Below, piece by piece: positions 18,049 through 27,796 of a stretch of 64,000 nt of DNA. The DNA is taken from positions 1,426,001 to 1,490,000 of the forward strand of contig NZ_SHKY01000001.1 in NCBI RefSeq assembly GCF_004217545.1, read 5' to 3'. Source of the stretch: Krasilnikovia cinnamomea. GTDB taxonomy: Bacteria > Actinomycetota > Actinomycetes > Mycobacteriales > Micromonosporaceae. The notes below the pieces were generated by a model. It had not been told where the DNA came from and did not search any database. It saw nothing but the letters and a program-made list of their open reading frames with translations. Numbering within the stretch: position 1 is the stretch's first letter; each line of letters begins with the position of its first letter. Position numbers and translations under genes: made by a program.

Positions 18049-18756
18049 TCAGACGCCCGCCATCGCCAGGTTGCGGGTGGTGACGGTCTCCCGCCAGCGC
18101 ACCGGCTCGACGGTGTCCAGCGCGGTCACCGGCGCCGCCTGGCGGGTCGCCAGCAAGTAGCAGACCACGAGCGCGCCGGCCAGGCCGGCCGAGGCCGACA
18201 GGAACACCGCCGGCTGTCCGGTGAGCGCGCCGTACCCCAGCCACGAGGCCGCCGCGCCGGCGGTCAGGCGCCACCGCAGCGGGGACAGCCCGGAGAGGTC
18301 CTGGGTGCGGTCGCGCAGCAGCGCGAGCGGCTGCGGCACCGCCGAGACGATGGAGGCCGCCACCAGGACCATCCCGAGGAGGTCGGCGATCAGGCGCCCC
18401 GAGCCCGGCAGCAGTGCCGCGGCGGCGGCGCAGCCCAGCGCAGTGGCCAGCATGATCATCGCCCCGCCCGCGCTGGCGGCCAGTGCCCGCCCGGTGCGCA
18501 GCTCACGGCGCGCCACCAGCAGGGCGACCAGGACCGCGAGACCCGCCGCGCCCGTCACCGTGTTCGTGATGACCTGGATCCGTTCGCCGCTGAGCAGCCC
18601 GTACGTGATCCAGCCGATCGGCAGGGCGAAGGTCAGCCAGGAGGCGGTCGCGGACAGTCCGGTCGTGTGGCGCTGAACGCAGGAGCGCCAGACCTGGGGC
18701 CAAGGGAGGGCGATCGACAGGGCGGCACCGAGCAGGCCGAGGGCAGAGGGGTGCAT
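18049..18756 (-). CDS. PQ-loop (SWEET/SemiSWEET-like) membrane protein
   Basis: 235 residues from the ATG at 18756. The longer frame to 18843 adds a polar extension without a ribosome site. About seven hydrophobic helices are visible, with two PQ motifs: IALPWPQVWRSCVQRHTTGLS near the N terminus and SAVPQPLALLRD then TQDLSGLSPLRW in the second half. That duplicated three-helix arrangement is the SWEET/PQ-loop fold, and family members carry sugars or amino acids across membranes by facilitated diffusion. The substrate is not predictable. It is flanked by the ABC ATPase and the polymerase-domain gene without evident linkage. Confidence 0.8.
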   Translation of the reverse strand: MHPSALGLLGAALSIALPWPQVWRSCVQRHTTGLSATASWLTFALPIGWITYGLLSGERIQVITNTVTGAAGLAVLVALLVARRELRTGRALAASAGGAMIMLATALGCAAAAALLPGSGRLIADLLGMVLVAASIVSAVPQPLALLRDRTQDLSGLSPLRWRLTAGAAASWLGYGALTGQPAVFLSASAGLAGALVVCYLLATRQAAPVTALDTVEPVRWRETVTTRNLAMAGV

Positions 18757-18915
18757 GATCCATTCCGGGTCGTGGGGAATGCCGGTATTCCGGCTACGGA
18801 TGTCCCCATCGGCGACCCGGGACGACGACTGAACAAGATCCACTGGTGACCGTGGCCACTGTCCGACAATTGAGAACCCGCCGCGCAGCGCCGCAACCGG
18901 TGTTATGGGCCGGGC

Positions 18916-19884
18916 TCAGTCCGGAGTCTCGGGGGTGGCCAGACCCGCGTGCTCGTCACGGTCGGCCCAGTCCAGCAGCGGGGTGAGGTCGTGGGCGACG
19001 GTGTCGATGTCGGCATGCAGGTCGCCGAGTCTGGCGAAGCGCTCCGGGACGGTGGCCATGGTGCAGTCGCGCGGGTCGACCGTGTCGATCTCGTCCCACG
19101 TGATCGGCGTGGAGACGGTCGCCTCCGGCACCCCGCGCACCGAGTACGCGCTGGCGATGGTGTGGTCGCGGGCGTTCTGGTTGTAGTCGATGAACAGCGA
19201 CTCCGGGTCGCGGTCGCGGCGCCACCACGTCGTCGTGACGTCCTCGGGGGCGCGCCGCTCCACCTCCCGGGCGAAGGCCAGCGCGGCCCGGCGTACGTCG
19301 GCGAAGCCCCAGTCGGGCCGGATCCGGACGTACACGTGCAGGCCCTTGCCGCCGGAGGTCTTCGGGTAGCCGGTGATGCCCAACTCGTCGAGCACCTCGT
19401 GGGCCACGTGCGCGACCCGCCGCACCGTGCCGAACGGGCACTGCGGCATCGGGTCGAGGTCGATGCGCCACTCGTCCGGCTTCTCGGTGTCGGCGCGCCG
19501 CGAGTTCCACGGGTGGAACTCGACGGTCGACATCTGCACCGCCCAGATGACCTCGGCGAGCTGGGTGACGCACAGCTCGTCGGCGTGCCGGCCGTACCGG
19601 GGGAAGTGCACCCGCACCGTCTGCAGCCAGGGCGGCGCGCCGTTGGGGACCCGCTTCTGGTGCACCTTCTCCCCCGCCAGGCCGTCCGGGAAGCGGTGCA
19701 GCATGCAGGGCCGCTCGCGCAGCGCGCGCACGATCCCGTCGCCCACGCTGAGGTAGTACTTCACCAGGTCCAGCTTCGTGCGCCCCGAGCTGGGGAAGTA
19801 CACCCGGTCGGGGTTGGAGATCCGTACGGTGTGCGGCCCGACCTCCAGCTCCACCGCCGGTGACCTGCTCGCGGAGGCCGGCAT
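18916..19884 (-). CDS. LigD-type polymerase (AEP/Prim-Pol) domain protein
   Basis: 322 residues from the ATG at 19884. The protein is a stand-alone LigD polymerase domain. Visible features are VRISNPDRVYFPSSGRTK, LHRFPDG, VTQLAEVIWAVQMSTVEFHPW, and the catalytic DLDP motif within EWRIDLDPMP. The substrate-binding stretch YPKTSGGKGLHVYV follows, then FIDYNQNARDHTIASAYSV. Proteins of this group add nucleotides or ribonucleotides at breaks during non-homologous end joining in mycobacteria. Neither a Ku gene nor a fused ligase or nuclease domain is nearby. An ATP-dependent ligase (LigC-like) lies 42 kb away. It is convergent with nothing and co-directional with the PQ-loop gene. Confidence 0.9.
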   Translation of the reverse strand: MPASASRSPAVELEVGPHTVRISNPDRVYFPSSGRTKLDLVKYYLSVGDGIVRALRERPCMLHRFPDGLAGEKVHQKRVPNGAPPWLQTVRVHFPRYGRHADELCVTQLAEVIWAVQMSTVEFHPWNSRRADTEKPDEWRIDLDPMPQCPFGTVRRVAHVAHEVLDELGITGYPKTSGGKGLHVYVRIRPDWGFADVRRAALAFAREVERRAPEDVTTTWWRRDRDPESLFIDYNQNARDHTIASAYSVRGVPEATVSTPITWDEIDTVDPRDCTMATVPERFARLGDLHADIDTVAHDLTPLLDWADRDEHAGLATPETPD

Positions 19885-19911
19885 GGATCTCAACCTAGCG
19901 GTGGTGGCCGC

Positions 19912-22029
19912 TCAGGACACTGTTTCGAGATCGCGGTCCGCCTCCGGCTCCTCCTCGGCCGGACGGTCGTGGACCGCGGTGAGCTTGCTCGGCCACCACA
20001 TCCACCGGCCGAGATCAAGGGTGAGCGCCGTGACCAGGACGGACCGGACGATGAGCGTGTCCAGCAGGACCCCGAACGCGACCGCGAAGCCGATCTCCGC
20101 GAACGCCACCAGCGGCAGGCTGGCCAGCGCCGCGAACGTACCCGCCAGCACGATGCCCGCCGAGGTGATCACCCCGCCCGTCGCGGCGAGGCCGATCAGC
20201 GCCCCGCGCCGGGTGCCGTGGTGGTGCGCCTCCTCGCGGACCCGGGTCATCAGGAAGATGTTGTAGTCGATCCCGAGCGCCACCAGGAACACGAAGACGT
20301 AGAGCGGGAACGACGTGTCCTCGCCCGCGAAGCCGAACACGTGCCGGAAGATCAGCGCGCTGACCCCCAGGGCGGCCGCGAACGACAGCACGACCGTGGC
20401 GATCAGGATCAGCGGGGCGACCACCGCGCGCAGCAGGATGCCCAGGATGATCAGGACGACGAGCAGGACCAGCGGGATGATCAGCCGGTTGTCGTGGTCG
20501 TTGGCCCGGTTCATGTCCAGGGTCATCGCGGTGATGCCGCCGACCTTGGCGTCGGCCCCCGGGACGGCGTGCACAACGTCGCGGATCCGGTCGATCGTGG
20601 CGCGGGCCCGGCCGGAGTCGGGCGCGTCGCGCAGCGTCCCTTCGATGGCGGCCAGGTCGTCCTTGATAACCGGCTCGGCGACCTCGGCGACGCCCTGGGT
20701 GCCGGCCAGCGCCTGCCGTAGCTGCGCGGCGGCCGCGGCCTTGCCGATCACCACGACAGGCTGACCCTGCCCGGCCGGGAAGTGCCGGGCGAGGGCCTCC
20801 TCGCCGGTGACCGACGGCGGCTTGGTGACGAACGTGTCGGCGGTGGCCAGCCCCTTGGCCTCGAGCTGGAACAGGCCGAGCGACATGGCGCCCAGCGCCA
20901 CGGCCGTGACGATCCAGGTCAGGCGGGGGCGCAGCGCGATGCGGGTGCCCAGCTTGGCCCACAGGCCGGTGGCGGTCGGCTCGGCCGAACCGTACGCGGG
21001 GCGGGCGGGCCAGAACAGCCAGCGCCCGAAGATGACCAGCAGCGCGGGCAGCAGGGTGATCATCACCAGCAGGCCGACCGTGATGCCGATGGCCGAGACC
21101 GGCCCGAGCCCGCTGGTCGCGTTCATCTCCGCCAGGGTCAGGCAGGACATGCCGATCGCCACGGTGGCCGCGCTGGCGATGATCGCCGGTCCGGCCCGGT
21201 GCAGGGCCAGCGCCATGGCCTCGTGCCGGTCGGTGTGCCGGCGCAGTTCCTCCCGGTAGCGGGCGACCAGCAGCAGCGCGTAGTCGGTGCCCGCGCCGAA
21301 CACGAGCACGGTCAGGATGCCCGCGCTCTGCGCGTTGACCACCAGGCCGGAGTGCTTGGCCAGCAGGTAGATCACCGCCTGCGCGGTGGTCAGCGCGACG
21401 CCCGCCGAGATGATCGGCAGCAGCCACAGCACCGGACTCCGGTACGTGATGAGCAGGATGATCGCGACGACCGTGAGGGTGGTGTAGAGCAGGGTGCTGT
21501 CGATGCCCTCGAACGCCTTGGCGGAGTCGGCCGCGTTGCCCGCGGGGCCGGTGAGGTAGACGGCGAGCCCGTTCGGATCGGCCTCGGTGACCGCCTTGAC
21601 CTCGGCCACCACGTCGACGATCTTCTCCCACCCGTCGGCGTCGATCTTGATGGGCACGATGATCTGCAACGCCTTGCCGTCCTGGGCGGGCACCGGGCCG
21701 ATCACCTTGCCGGTGACCCCCGCGACCTTCCCCAGCGCCTCGGCGTCCCGGGCGGCCTTCGCCTGGTCGCCGGCGACGATGCCGGACGGGCGCTCATAGA
21801 CGATCACCGCCGGGGCGATGTCGTCCGGCTGGAACCGCTTCTGCAGGTCGGCCGCCTGGGTCGACTCGGCGTTGCCGGGCAGCCAGGCCGAGTTGTCGTT
21901 CTTCTGAACCTCGGTCAGCTTGCCGGCCAGCGGACCGGCCACCGCGAGCACCACGATCCACAGCGCCAGGACCAGCCATTTCGTCCAACGCCCGCAGACC
22001 AGCCACGCGACGCCGCCCGTGCCCGCCAT
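19912..22029 (-). CDS. MMPL-family RND transporter
   Basis: 705 residues with two related halves of about six helices each. The N-terminal half begins WLVLALWIVVLAVAGPLAGKL, then a periplasmic-type loop of about 130 residues, then helices including TVLVFGAGTDYALLLVARYREEL. The second half has FPLYVFVFLVALGIDYNIFLMTRVREE and GVITSAGIVLAGTFAALASLPL. The repeated GTDYALLL / GIDYNIFL motifs hold the proton-relay Asp-Tyr pairs of MMPL proteins. MMPL transporters in actinobacteria export lipids or small molecules using the proton gradient. No lipid-synthesis genes adjoin it, so the cargo is unknown. The upstream polymerase-domain gene is co-directional. Confidence 0.92.
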   Translation of the reverse strand: MAGTGGVAWLVCGRWTKWLVLALWIVVLAVAGPLAGKLTEVQKNDNSAWLPGNAESTQAADLQKRFQPDDIAPAVIVYERPSGIVAGDQAKAARDAEALGKVAGVTGKVIGPVPAQDGKALQIIVPIKIDADGWEKIVDVVAEVKAVTEADPNGLAVYLTGPAGNAADSAKAFEGIDSTLLYTTLTVVAIILLITYRSPVLWLLPIISAGVALTTAQAVIYLLAKHSGLVVNAQSAGILTVLVFGAGTDYALLLVARYREELRRHTDRHEAMALALHRAGPAIIASAATVAIGMSCLTLAEMNATSGLGPVSAIGITVGLLVMITLLPALLVIFGRWLFWPARPAYGSAEPTATGLWAKLGTRIALRPRLTWIVTAVALGAMSLGLFQLEAKGLATADTFVTKPPSVTGEEALARHFPAGQGQPVVVIGKAAAAAQLRQALAGTQGVAEVAEPVIKDDLAAIEGTLRDAPDSGRARATIDRIRDVVHAVPGADAKVGGITAMTLDMNRANDHDNRLIIPLVLLVVLIILGILLRAVVAPLILIATVVLSFAAALGVSALIFRHVFGFAGEDTSFPLYVFVFLVALGIDYNIFLMTRVREEAHHHGTRRGALIGLAATGGVITSAGIVLAGTFAALASLPLVAFAEIGFAVAFGVLLDTLIVRSVLVTALTLDLGRWMWWPSKLTAVHDRPAEEEPEADRDLETVS

Positions 22030-22136
22030 CCGAATCCCCCCAGACCGCTCGCGGTACGACCGACCGGATCGTAGTCGCCCTGGCCGGAAACGCCGAAGCG
22101 GTTTACCCCCAAGCTCAGGGTCTTCTCAGGGTGACC

Positions 22137-23939
22137 CTAATCCGCGGCGCGGTGCCGCCCGACCCGAACGGGCTCAGGTTCCAGGCGGGCCCGCCGCCCG
22201 CCGCCCGCCTTCTTGACCGCGTACATGGCGTGGTCGGCGGCGCGCAACACCAGGTCGGAGTCCTCCTTGGGGGCGGCCAGGTGGACACCGACGCTGGCGC
22301 CGATGGTCACCTCGCTGCCGTACACCTGGAACGGCGTCTCGATGGCGGCGCACACGCGGGCGCTCATCGCGTCGGCGTCGGCCTGGTCGAGGATGCCGGG
22401 CATCAGCACGACGAACTCGTCGCCGCCGACCCGGGCCAGCACGTCCTCGGCGCGTACGCAGGCGCTGAGCCGGTCCGCGACCTGCCGCAGCAGCTCGTCG
22501 CCCGCCTCGTGGCCGTGCATGTCGTTGACCGGCTTGAAGCCGTCCAGGTCGACGAAGAGCACCGCGACCGCGTCGCTGCTCAGCGTGGAGTCGAGCGCGT
22601 CCTGCATGCGGCGCCGGTTGGGCAGCCCGGTGAGCGCGTCGTGCAGCGCCTCGTGGGTGAGCCGCTCCTGGAAGGCCCGGTTCTCGCTGACGTCACGGGC
22701 GTTGATGACGATGCCGGCCAGCGCGCGGTTGTGCAGCTTGTTCGACGCGGTGATCTCGAACCACCGGTACGTGCCGTCGGCGTTGAAGACCCGCGACTGC
22801 ATCCGCTTGACCCCGTCGCGTTCGCCGAGCAGCGCGGCGAACGCGGCCTGGATCCGTTCCCGGTCGTCCGGGTGGATGATGTCGAAGACGCTGGTGCCCT
22901 GCATGGAGCCGCTGGGCACGTTGAGCAGCGAGGCGGCGCTGGGGCTGGCGAACGCGATCCGGCCGGTCGGGTCGAGCACCGACACCATGTCCGGGGCGTG
23001 CTGGAACAGCGCCTGGAAGCGCTCGTCCGAGCGGCGCCGCTGGATCTGCGTGCGGTAGCCGAGCAGGGTGATGCCGATGACGCCGATGAGCAGCATGGCC
23101 AGCAGGGTGACGTTCAGCGTCTGGCTCTTGCTGTGCACCGCGCCCTCGAACGAGGCGAGAGACTGGCTGCGGACGTACGACCAGCCGCCCGGCATCCCGG
23201 GGACGACGATCGCGATCGTCGGGGTCTTGCCGGAGGTGAACTGCACGAAGGTGGGACCGGCGGCGTGCCGCGCGGCCGCGGTGACGGCCGGGTCGATCAT
23301 GGTGCCGATCTTGCTGCCGTCGCTGGAGTAGCCGATCCGGCCACCGCTGTCGATGACCTCGGTGAGGTGGGCGCTGTCGCTGAGCGTGGCGACGTATCCC
23401 TGCAGCGGGGTCTTCGCGAGCTCCATGAAGCCGACGAGCACCGCCACCGGGGCACCGTTGCGCACCAGCGGGATGGCGACGGCCTCGATGGCCACCCCGT
23501 CGACCAGCATCACGGAGGAGAAGCCGGGCCTGGCGCGGGCCAGCTCCTCGCGCATGCGGGTGTAGCCGGGGTCACCCACCGACGGCAGGCCCGTGCTGCG
23601 GGTGGCGTTGAGTACGGTGCCGCGCAGGTCGGTGATCGCCGCACCGTACTTGAGGACGTTGGTCTTGGCCACAAAGCGGTCCAGGGCCCGGCGGTCGGCC
23701 GCGTTGCCCTTGCCCAAACGGAACGTGGTGGTGCTGGCGAGCTCCTTCAGCTCGCCGGCCGTCACGAGCTGCATCTGGCCGGAGAGGGTGGTGTTGTTGA
23801 CCGCCAGCGCCTGGGTGTCGGCGCGGTGCACCGTGTCGGCCGCGCGCAGCGCCGAACGGTTCACGAGCACACCGATGGCACCGGCGGCGATCAGCAGCAC
23901 GACGCTGACCACCACGGCGATCCAGTTGCGCAAGCGCAT
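22137..23939 (-). CDS. Membrane PAS-GGDEF diguanylate cyclase
   Basis: 600 residues from the ATG at 23939, with GAGGAGG eight bases upstream; the frame to 23990 is an unlikely extension. A helix near the N terminus (WIAVVVSVVLLIAAGAIGVL) is followed by an extracytoplasmic sensor of about 270 residues, then a second helix (NVTLLAMLLIGVIGITLLG). A PAS domain opens RSDERFQALFQHAPDMVSV. The GGDEF domain has LTGLPNRRRMQDAL and an intact GGDEF motif near residue 505 (RVGGDEFVVLMPG). An active cyclase making c-di-GMP from two GTP is expected. No EAL domain follows. Confidence 0.93.
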   Translation of the reverse strand: MRLRNWIAVVVSVVLLIAAGAIGVLVNRSALRAADTVHRADTQALAVNNTTLSGQMQLVTAGELKELASTTTFRLGKGNAADRRALDRFVAKTNVLKYGAAITDLRGTVLNATRSTGLPSVGDPGYTRMREELARARPGFSSVMLVDGVAIEAVAIPLVRNGAPVAVLVGFMELAKTPLQGYVATLSDSAHLTEVIDSGGRIGYSSDGSKIGTMIDPAVTAAARHAAGPTFVQFTSGKTPTIAIVVPGMPGGWSYVRSQSLASFEGAVHSKSQTLNVTLLAMLLIGVIGITLLGYRTQIQRRRSDERFQALFQHAPDMVSVLDPTGRIAFASPSAASLLNVPSGSMQGTSVFDIIHPDDRERIQAAFAALLGERDGVKRMQSRVFNADGTYRWFEITASNKLHNRALAGIVINARDVSENRAFQERLTHEALHDALTGLPNRRRMQDALDSTLSSDAVAVLFVDLDGFKPVNDMHGHEAGDELLRQVADRLSACVRAEDVLARVGGDEFVVLMPGILDQADADAMSARVCAAIETPFQVYGSEVTIGASVGVHLAAPKEDSDLVLRAADHAMYAVKKAGGGRRARLEPEPVRVGRHRAAD

Positions 23940-24092
23940 CGGGCACCCCTCCTCGAAAGAGAGGATCGGCACACCGGGACCCGCACTCAATCAAACTGAG
24001 CCGGATTTGAGCCGGTCCGTGCTCGCCCGGCGGACCGGACCCGGACGCGTGGGGCGCGGTTCGGCGCCGCGGCCGAGGTAGCGTTGCGCCCG

Positions 24093-24689
24093 TCAGCGCC
24101 GCCAGGGCGCCCGCCGCCCCTGCAGCCACCACTGCAGCGCGCCGGTCACTCGCGGCAACACCAGGTAGGTCATGATCGGGGTCAGGCACAGGGTGGTCAC
24201 CAAGGTCCGCAGCACGACGTGCTGGGCGGCCAGCAGCGGCCCGAGGGCCACCGCCGCAAGCAGGCTGAGGGGGAAGAAGCCCAGCCAGATGGCCACCGCC
24301 TGTTTCCACCGGGGCGGGGCGGACGGTACGGCCGGGGCGTCGGCCACCCGCACCTCCCCCTCGCGCGGCGGGTCGAACCAGCCCTCGATCCCGGTACGGC
24401 GCTCCTCCCGGGTGTGCTCGACCATCCCCTGCGCCGACGACAGCCACCAGCGCCGTTGCGCGGAGTCCTCCCACGCGGACAGCGCGTCGTCGTCGGCGAA
24501 GCGGTACAGCATGTGCCACTCGGTCGAGCCGAGCTCGGGGCGGACCCAGCCGACCCCGAGGAAGCCGGGGAAGTCCTCGGCGAGCGTGGCGCCCGCGCGT
24601 ACCCATGCCTGCATCTCGGCGGCGCGCGACGGGTCGGCCCGGCGGGTGATCGCGACCGTGACGGCCGTCCGGGTCATGGTGTCGGGCAT
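24093..24689 (-). CDS. Antibiotic-biosynthesis-monooxygenase-like domain protein with two membrane helices
   Basis: 198 residues from the ATG at 24689; the frame reaches 24803 but the added residues are low in conservation cues. The N-terminal part (about 1-110) has the ABM/DUF2 dimeric beta-barrel look: VAITRRADPSRAAEMQAW, LAEDFPGFLGVGWVRP and HMLYRFADDDALSAWEDSAQRRWW. Two hydrophobic helices near the C terminus follow (WLGFFPLSLLAAVALGPLL and VTTLCLTPIMTYLVLPRVTG). Membrane-anchored ABM proteins of this type are known, but their reaction is not. A ribosome site AGGA precedes the start. Function is unassigned. Confidence 0.78.
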   Translation of the reverse strand: MPDTMTRTAVTVAITRRADPSRAAEMQAWVRAGATLAEDFPGFLGVGWVRPELGSTEWHMLYRFADDDALSAWEDSAQRRWWLSSAQGMVEHTREERRTGIEGWFDPPREGEVRVADAPAVPSAPPRWKQAVAIWLGFFPLSLLAAVALGPLLAAQHVVLRTLVTTLCLTPIMTYLVLPRVTGALQWWLQGRRAPWRR

Positions 24690-25057
24690 GAGCACAATCC
24701 TGCCCGGGCCGCGCGGCGTTCTGCCGCGGCCCGGGAAAACTGTCAGCGGCGCCACTGTCCGGCCGACCGTGCGGCGCGGCGGACACGTCGCTGACGTCGT
24801 CATCTTCCTCGCTCGCCGTGAGCAGGCTAATGTGTCGGCTTCACGGACATGGTGACCACCAACGGCACGGCAGGGCCGCGGGTCACCGGACGGAAGCGTT
24901 CGGCGGCGTCGCCGCCGGGCGGACCCGGCCGGGGGTCACAAATGTAACGACATGGTAACGCATTCCGGGGACTGGGGTACCCCGGGTCGTTGCCGGCCTG
25001 CTTGTTCCACCAAAATCGAAGCAGGGGCCGGGTAGGCCGACACGGATGGGATGAGGC

Positions 25058-25999
25058 ATGGGGCAACGGTTGCCGCTGCGGGAGATCCGCGAACGCACGT
25101 ACAAGACGCGCGACGCGTGGTGGACCGTCCTGCTCGTGGATCCGTTGGCCGTTCGTCTGGTGCGGCTGGTTGCACCGTACCGGCGGATCACCCCGAACGT
25201 ACTGACCGGCATCGCCACTCTGGTCGGCCTCGCCTCGGCCGCGTGCTTCGCGATGCAGGACCGGCCGTGGCTGGTGGCGGGCGCGCTGCTGTTCCACCTC
25301 AGCTTCGTGATCGACTGCATGGACGGCAAGATCGCCCGGCTCAATGGCACGGGTTCGCTCTTCGGCGCCTGGTACGACTTCGTCTTCGACCGGCTGCGCA
25401 TGTTCGCCTGCACGGTCGCGCTGATGGGCGGCCAGTACGCCAAGACCGGCGAGCCGGTCTACCTCTGGATCCTGGTCGCGGTCACCTTCCTCGACCTGTT
25501 CCGCTACCTCAACGGCTCGCAGATGGCCAAGGTGCGCCGGGCCATGCGGGTGCAGCTGGACGACGCCCGCGGCCTGCCCCGGGCGGCCGAGGTGACCGGC
25601 CAGCCGGACCAGTGGCCGGACAACTGGCGCGCCCGCCTGCGCGCCACGCTGCGCCGGTACCGCATCCGCCCGCACCTGGTGAGCGGCATCGAGTTCGAGA
25701 TGGCCGTGTGCATCATCGCCCCGCTGACCGGCTGGATCGTCGGCGTGCCGATCGTCGCCGGGGTCCTCCTGATGGGCTTCGAGTTCCTGCTGGTGGCCAA
25801 GCTGTGGCGGGCCACCCGGAAGTTCCCGCGCCAGCTCGCCAAGGTGCAGGCGGCACACGGCGTCCGCGACACCGCCCCGGACGCGCCGCGGACCCCGGCC
25901 CAGGAGGGGATCGCCCCGACCGCGGACGAGGCCATGCGGGCCGTGGACGAGACCGCCGCGGACGAGAACGACGACCTGGAGTTCACCGCCCGGAGCTGA
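25058..25999 (+). CDS. CDP-alcohol phosphatidyltransferase
   Basis: 313 residues with the family signature DGxxARx8Gx3Dx3D: DG at 89-90, AR at 93-94, G103 and the two metal-binding Asp at 107 and 111. About six membrane helices surround it. The enzyme transfers a phosphatidyl group from CDP-diacylglycerol to an alcohol at the cytoplasmic face of the membrane. Which alcohol (inositol phosphate, glycerol phosphate or another) cannot be read from the motif. The C terminus is a charged cytoplasmic tail rich in Asp, Glu and Ala. The ATG follows GGATGAGGC. It is followed 94 bp later by the GMC oxidoreductase on the same strand. Confidence 0.92.
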   Translation: MGQRLPLREIRERTYKTRDAWWTVLLVDPLAVRLVRLVAPYRRITPNVLTGIATLVGLASAACFAMQDRPWLVAGALLFHLSFVIDCMDGKIARLNGTGSLFGAWYDFVFDRLRMFACTVALMGGQYAKTGEPVYLWILVAVTFLDLFRYLNGSQMAKVRRAMRVQLDDARGLPRAAEVTGQPDQWPDNWRARLRATLRRYRIRPHLVSGIEFEMAVCIIAPLTGWIVGVPIVAGVLLMGFEFLLVAKLWRATRKFPRQLAKVQAAHGVRDTAPDAPRTPAQEGIAPTADEAMRAVDETAADENDDLEFTARS

Positions 26000-26092
26000 T
26001 CCGCAATTCGCCGGTTGACTAACAAGACCCCCGAGGGGTGCACTTTCGACGGACCTAACGTCCGTTCACCCCGGGTGGTTGAGGAGGTTTCC

Positions 26093-27796
26093 GTGCCGGA
26101 TTACGACGTCGTGGTCGTGGGCAGCGGTTTCGGGGGCAGCGTCGCGGCGCTGCGGCTGAGCGAGAAGGGCTACCGGGTCGGCGTGCTGGAGGCGGGCCGC
26201 CGGTACACCCCGGACACGCTGCCCAAGACGTCCTGGGATCTGCGCAACTTCCTCTGGGCGCCCCGGCTTGGCCTGCGCGGAATTCAGCGGATCACCCTGC
26301 TCAAGGACATCGTGGTGCTGTCCGCTGCGGGCGTCGGCGGCGGCTCCCTGGTGTACGCCAACACCCTGTACAAGCCGCCGCGCACCTTCTTCGACGACGC
26401 GCAGTGGGCCGCCATCACGGACTGGGCCACGGAACTGGACCCGCACTACGACCAGGCGTCGCGGATGCTGGGCGTCACCGAGCAGCCCTCGACCACCCCG
26501 TCCGACGTGGTGATACAGCAGGTCGCCGAGGAGATGGGCGTCGGGGACACGTACCGGCGCACCCCGGTGGGGGTGTTCTTCGGGGAGCCCGGCAAGACCG
26601 TGCCGGACCCGTTCTTCGGCGGGGCCGGTCCCGACCGTACGGGTTGTCTGGAATGCGGCGAATGCATGATCGGCTGCCGGCACGGCGCCAAGAATCGGCT
26701 GGACCTCAACTACCTGTACCTGGCGGAGCGGGCGGGCGCGACGATCCACCCGGACACCACCGTCACCGAGCTGCGGCCGGTCGCCGACGGCTGGCTGGTA
26801 CGGGCCGGGAAGCAGACGTTCCGCTGCGGCCAGGTGGTGCTGGCGGCCGGGGCGCTGGGCACCCAGCGGCTGCTGCACACGATGCGCGACACCGGGGTGC
26901 TGCCGGAGGTCTCGCCCCGGCTGGGCGCGCTGACCCGGACCAACTCGGAGGCGCTGCTCGGGGCGATGACCAGCGCCGTACCCGAAGAGCCGTTCTCCCG
27001 GGGGGTCGCGATCACGTCGAGCTTCCACCCGGACGCCGACACCCACATCGAGCCGGTCCGCTACGGCGCCGGCAGCAACGCGATGGGCCTGCTCAGCACG
27101 CTGCTGGTGGACGGCGGCGGCCGGATGCCGCGCCCGCTGCGCTTCCTGGGCCAGGCGCTGCGCCATCCGGGGCACCTGCTGCGCTCGCTGTCGGTGCGGC
27201 GCTGGAGCGAGCGGACGATCATCGCCCTGGTCATGCAGACTGTGGACAATTCGCTGACGGTAAGGCGGACCCGCCGGGGCCGGCTGACCACGGCGCCCGG
27301 CCACGGCCCGGCCAACCCGACCTGGATTCCGGTGGGTCACGAGGCGGTCCGGCGGATGGCGGCCCGGATCGGCGGGTTCCCCGGCGGCACGGTCGGCGAC
27401 ATCTTCGACGTACCGATGACCGCGCACATCCTGGGCGGCGCGACCATCGGGGCGTCGCCGCGGACCGGGGTGATCGACCCCTACCACCGGGTGTACGGAT
27501 ACCCGGGCCTGCACGTGGTGGACGGCGCGGCGGTGCCGGCGAACCTGGGGGTGAACCCGTCGCTGACCATCACCGCCCTGGCGGAGCGCGCGTTGTCGCT
27601 GTGGCCCAACGCGGGCGAGGCGGACCCGCGCCCGGCGCTGGGCGAGCCGTACGCCCGCCTGGAACCGGTCGAGCCGCACCGCCCCGCGGTACCGGAGCGG
27701 GCCCCGGGGGCGCTGCGGCTGCCCTGGCCCCGGCGGGCCGGGACCCCGTCACCGGACGCGACGGACGGTCCCCTGCCCGTGACCCCTGGGACGTGA
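26093..27796 (+). CDS. GMC-family oxidoreductase, cholesterol-oxidase-like
   Basis: 567 residues from the GTG at 26093, with the strong ribosome site GAGGAGG at 26081-26087. The dinucleotide-binding fold opens YDVVVVGSGFGGSVAALRL, followed by VLEAGRRY. The cofactor-adjacent GVGGGSLVYANTLYKPP and the later PTWIPVGHEAVRRMAAR, ILGGATIG and VVDGAAVPANLGVNPSLTI are the GMC/cholesterol oxidase set. A Cys-rich stretch GCLECGECMIGCRHGAKN occurs in this subgroup. The enzyme is expected to be FAD-dependent. A true steroid substrate is not established, and many actinobacterial members have unknown alcohol substrates. A proline-rich 70-residue tail is nonconserved. Confidence 0.9.
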   Translation: MPDYDVVVVGSGFGGSVAALRLSEKGYRVGVLEAGRRYTPDTLPKTSWDLRNFLWAPRLGLRGIQRITLLKDIVVLSAAGVGGGSLVYANTLYKPPRTFFDDAQWAAITDWATELDPHYDQASRMLGVTEQPSTTPSDVVIQQVAEEMGVGDTYRRTPVGVFFGEPGKTVPDPFFGGAGPDRTGCLECGECMIGCRHGAKNRLDLNYLYLAERAGATIHPDTTVTELRPVADGWLVRAGKQTFRCGQVVLAAGALGTQRLLHTMRDTGVLPEVSPRLGALTRTNSEALLGAMTSAVPEEPFSRGVAITSSFHPDADTHIEPVRYGAGSNAMGLLSTLLVDGGGRMPRPLRFLGQALRHPGHLLRSLSVRRWSERTIIALVMQTVDNSLTVRRTRRGRLTTAPGHGPANPTWIPVGHEAVRRMAARIGGFPGGTVGDIFDVPMTAHILGGATIGASPRTGVIDPYHRVYGYPGLHVVDGAAVPANLGVNPSLTITALAERALSLWPNAGEADPRPALGEPYARLEPVEPHRPAVPERAPGALRLPWPRRAGTPSPDATDGPLPVTPGT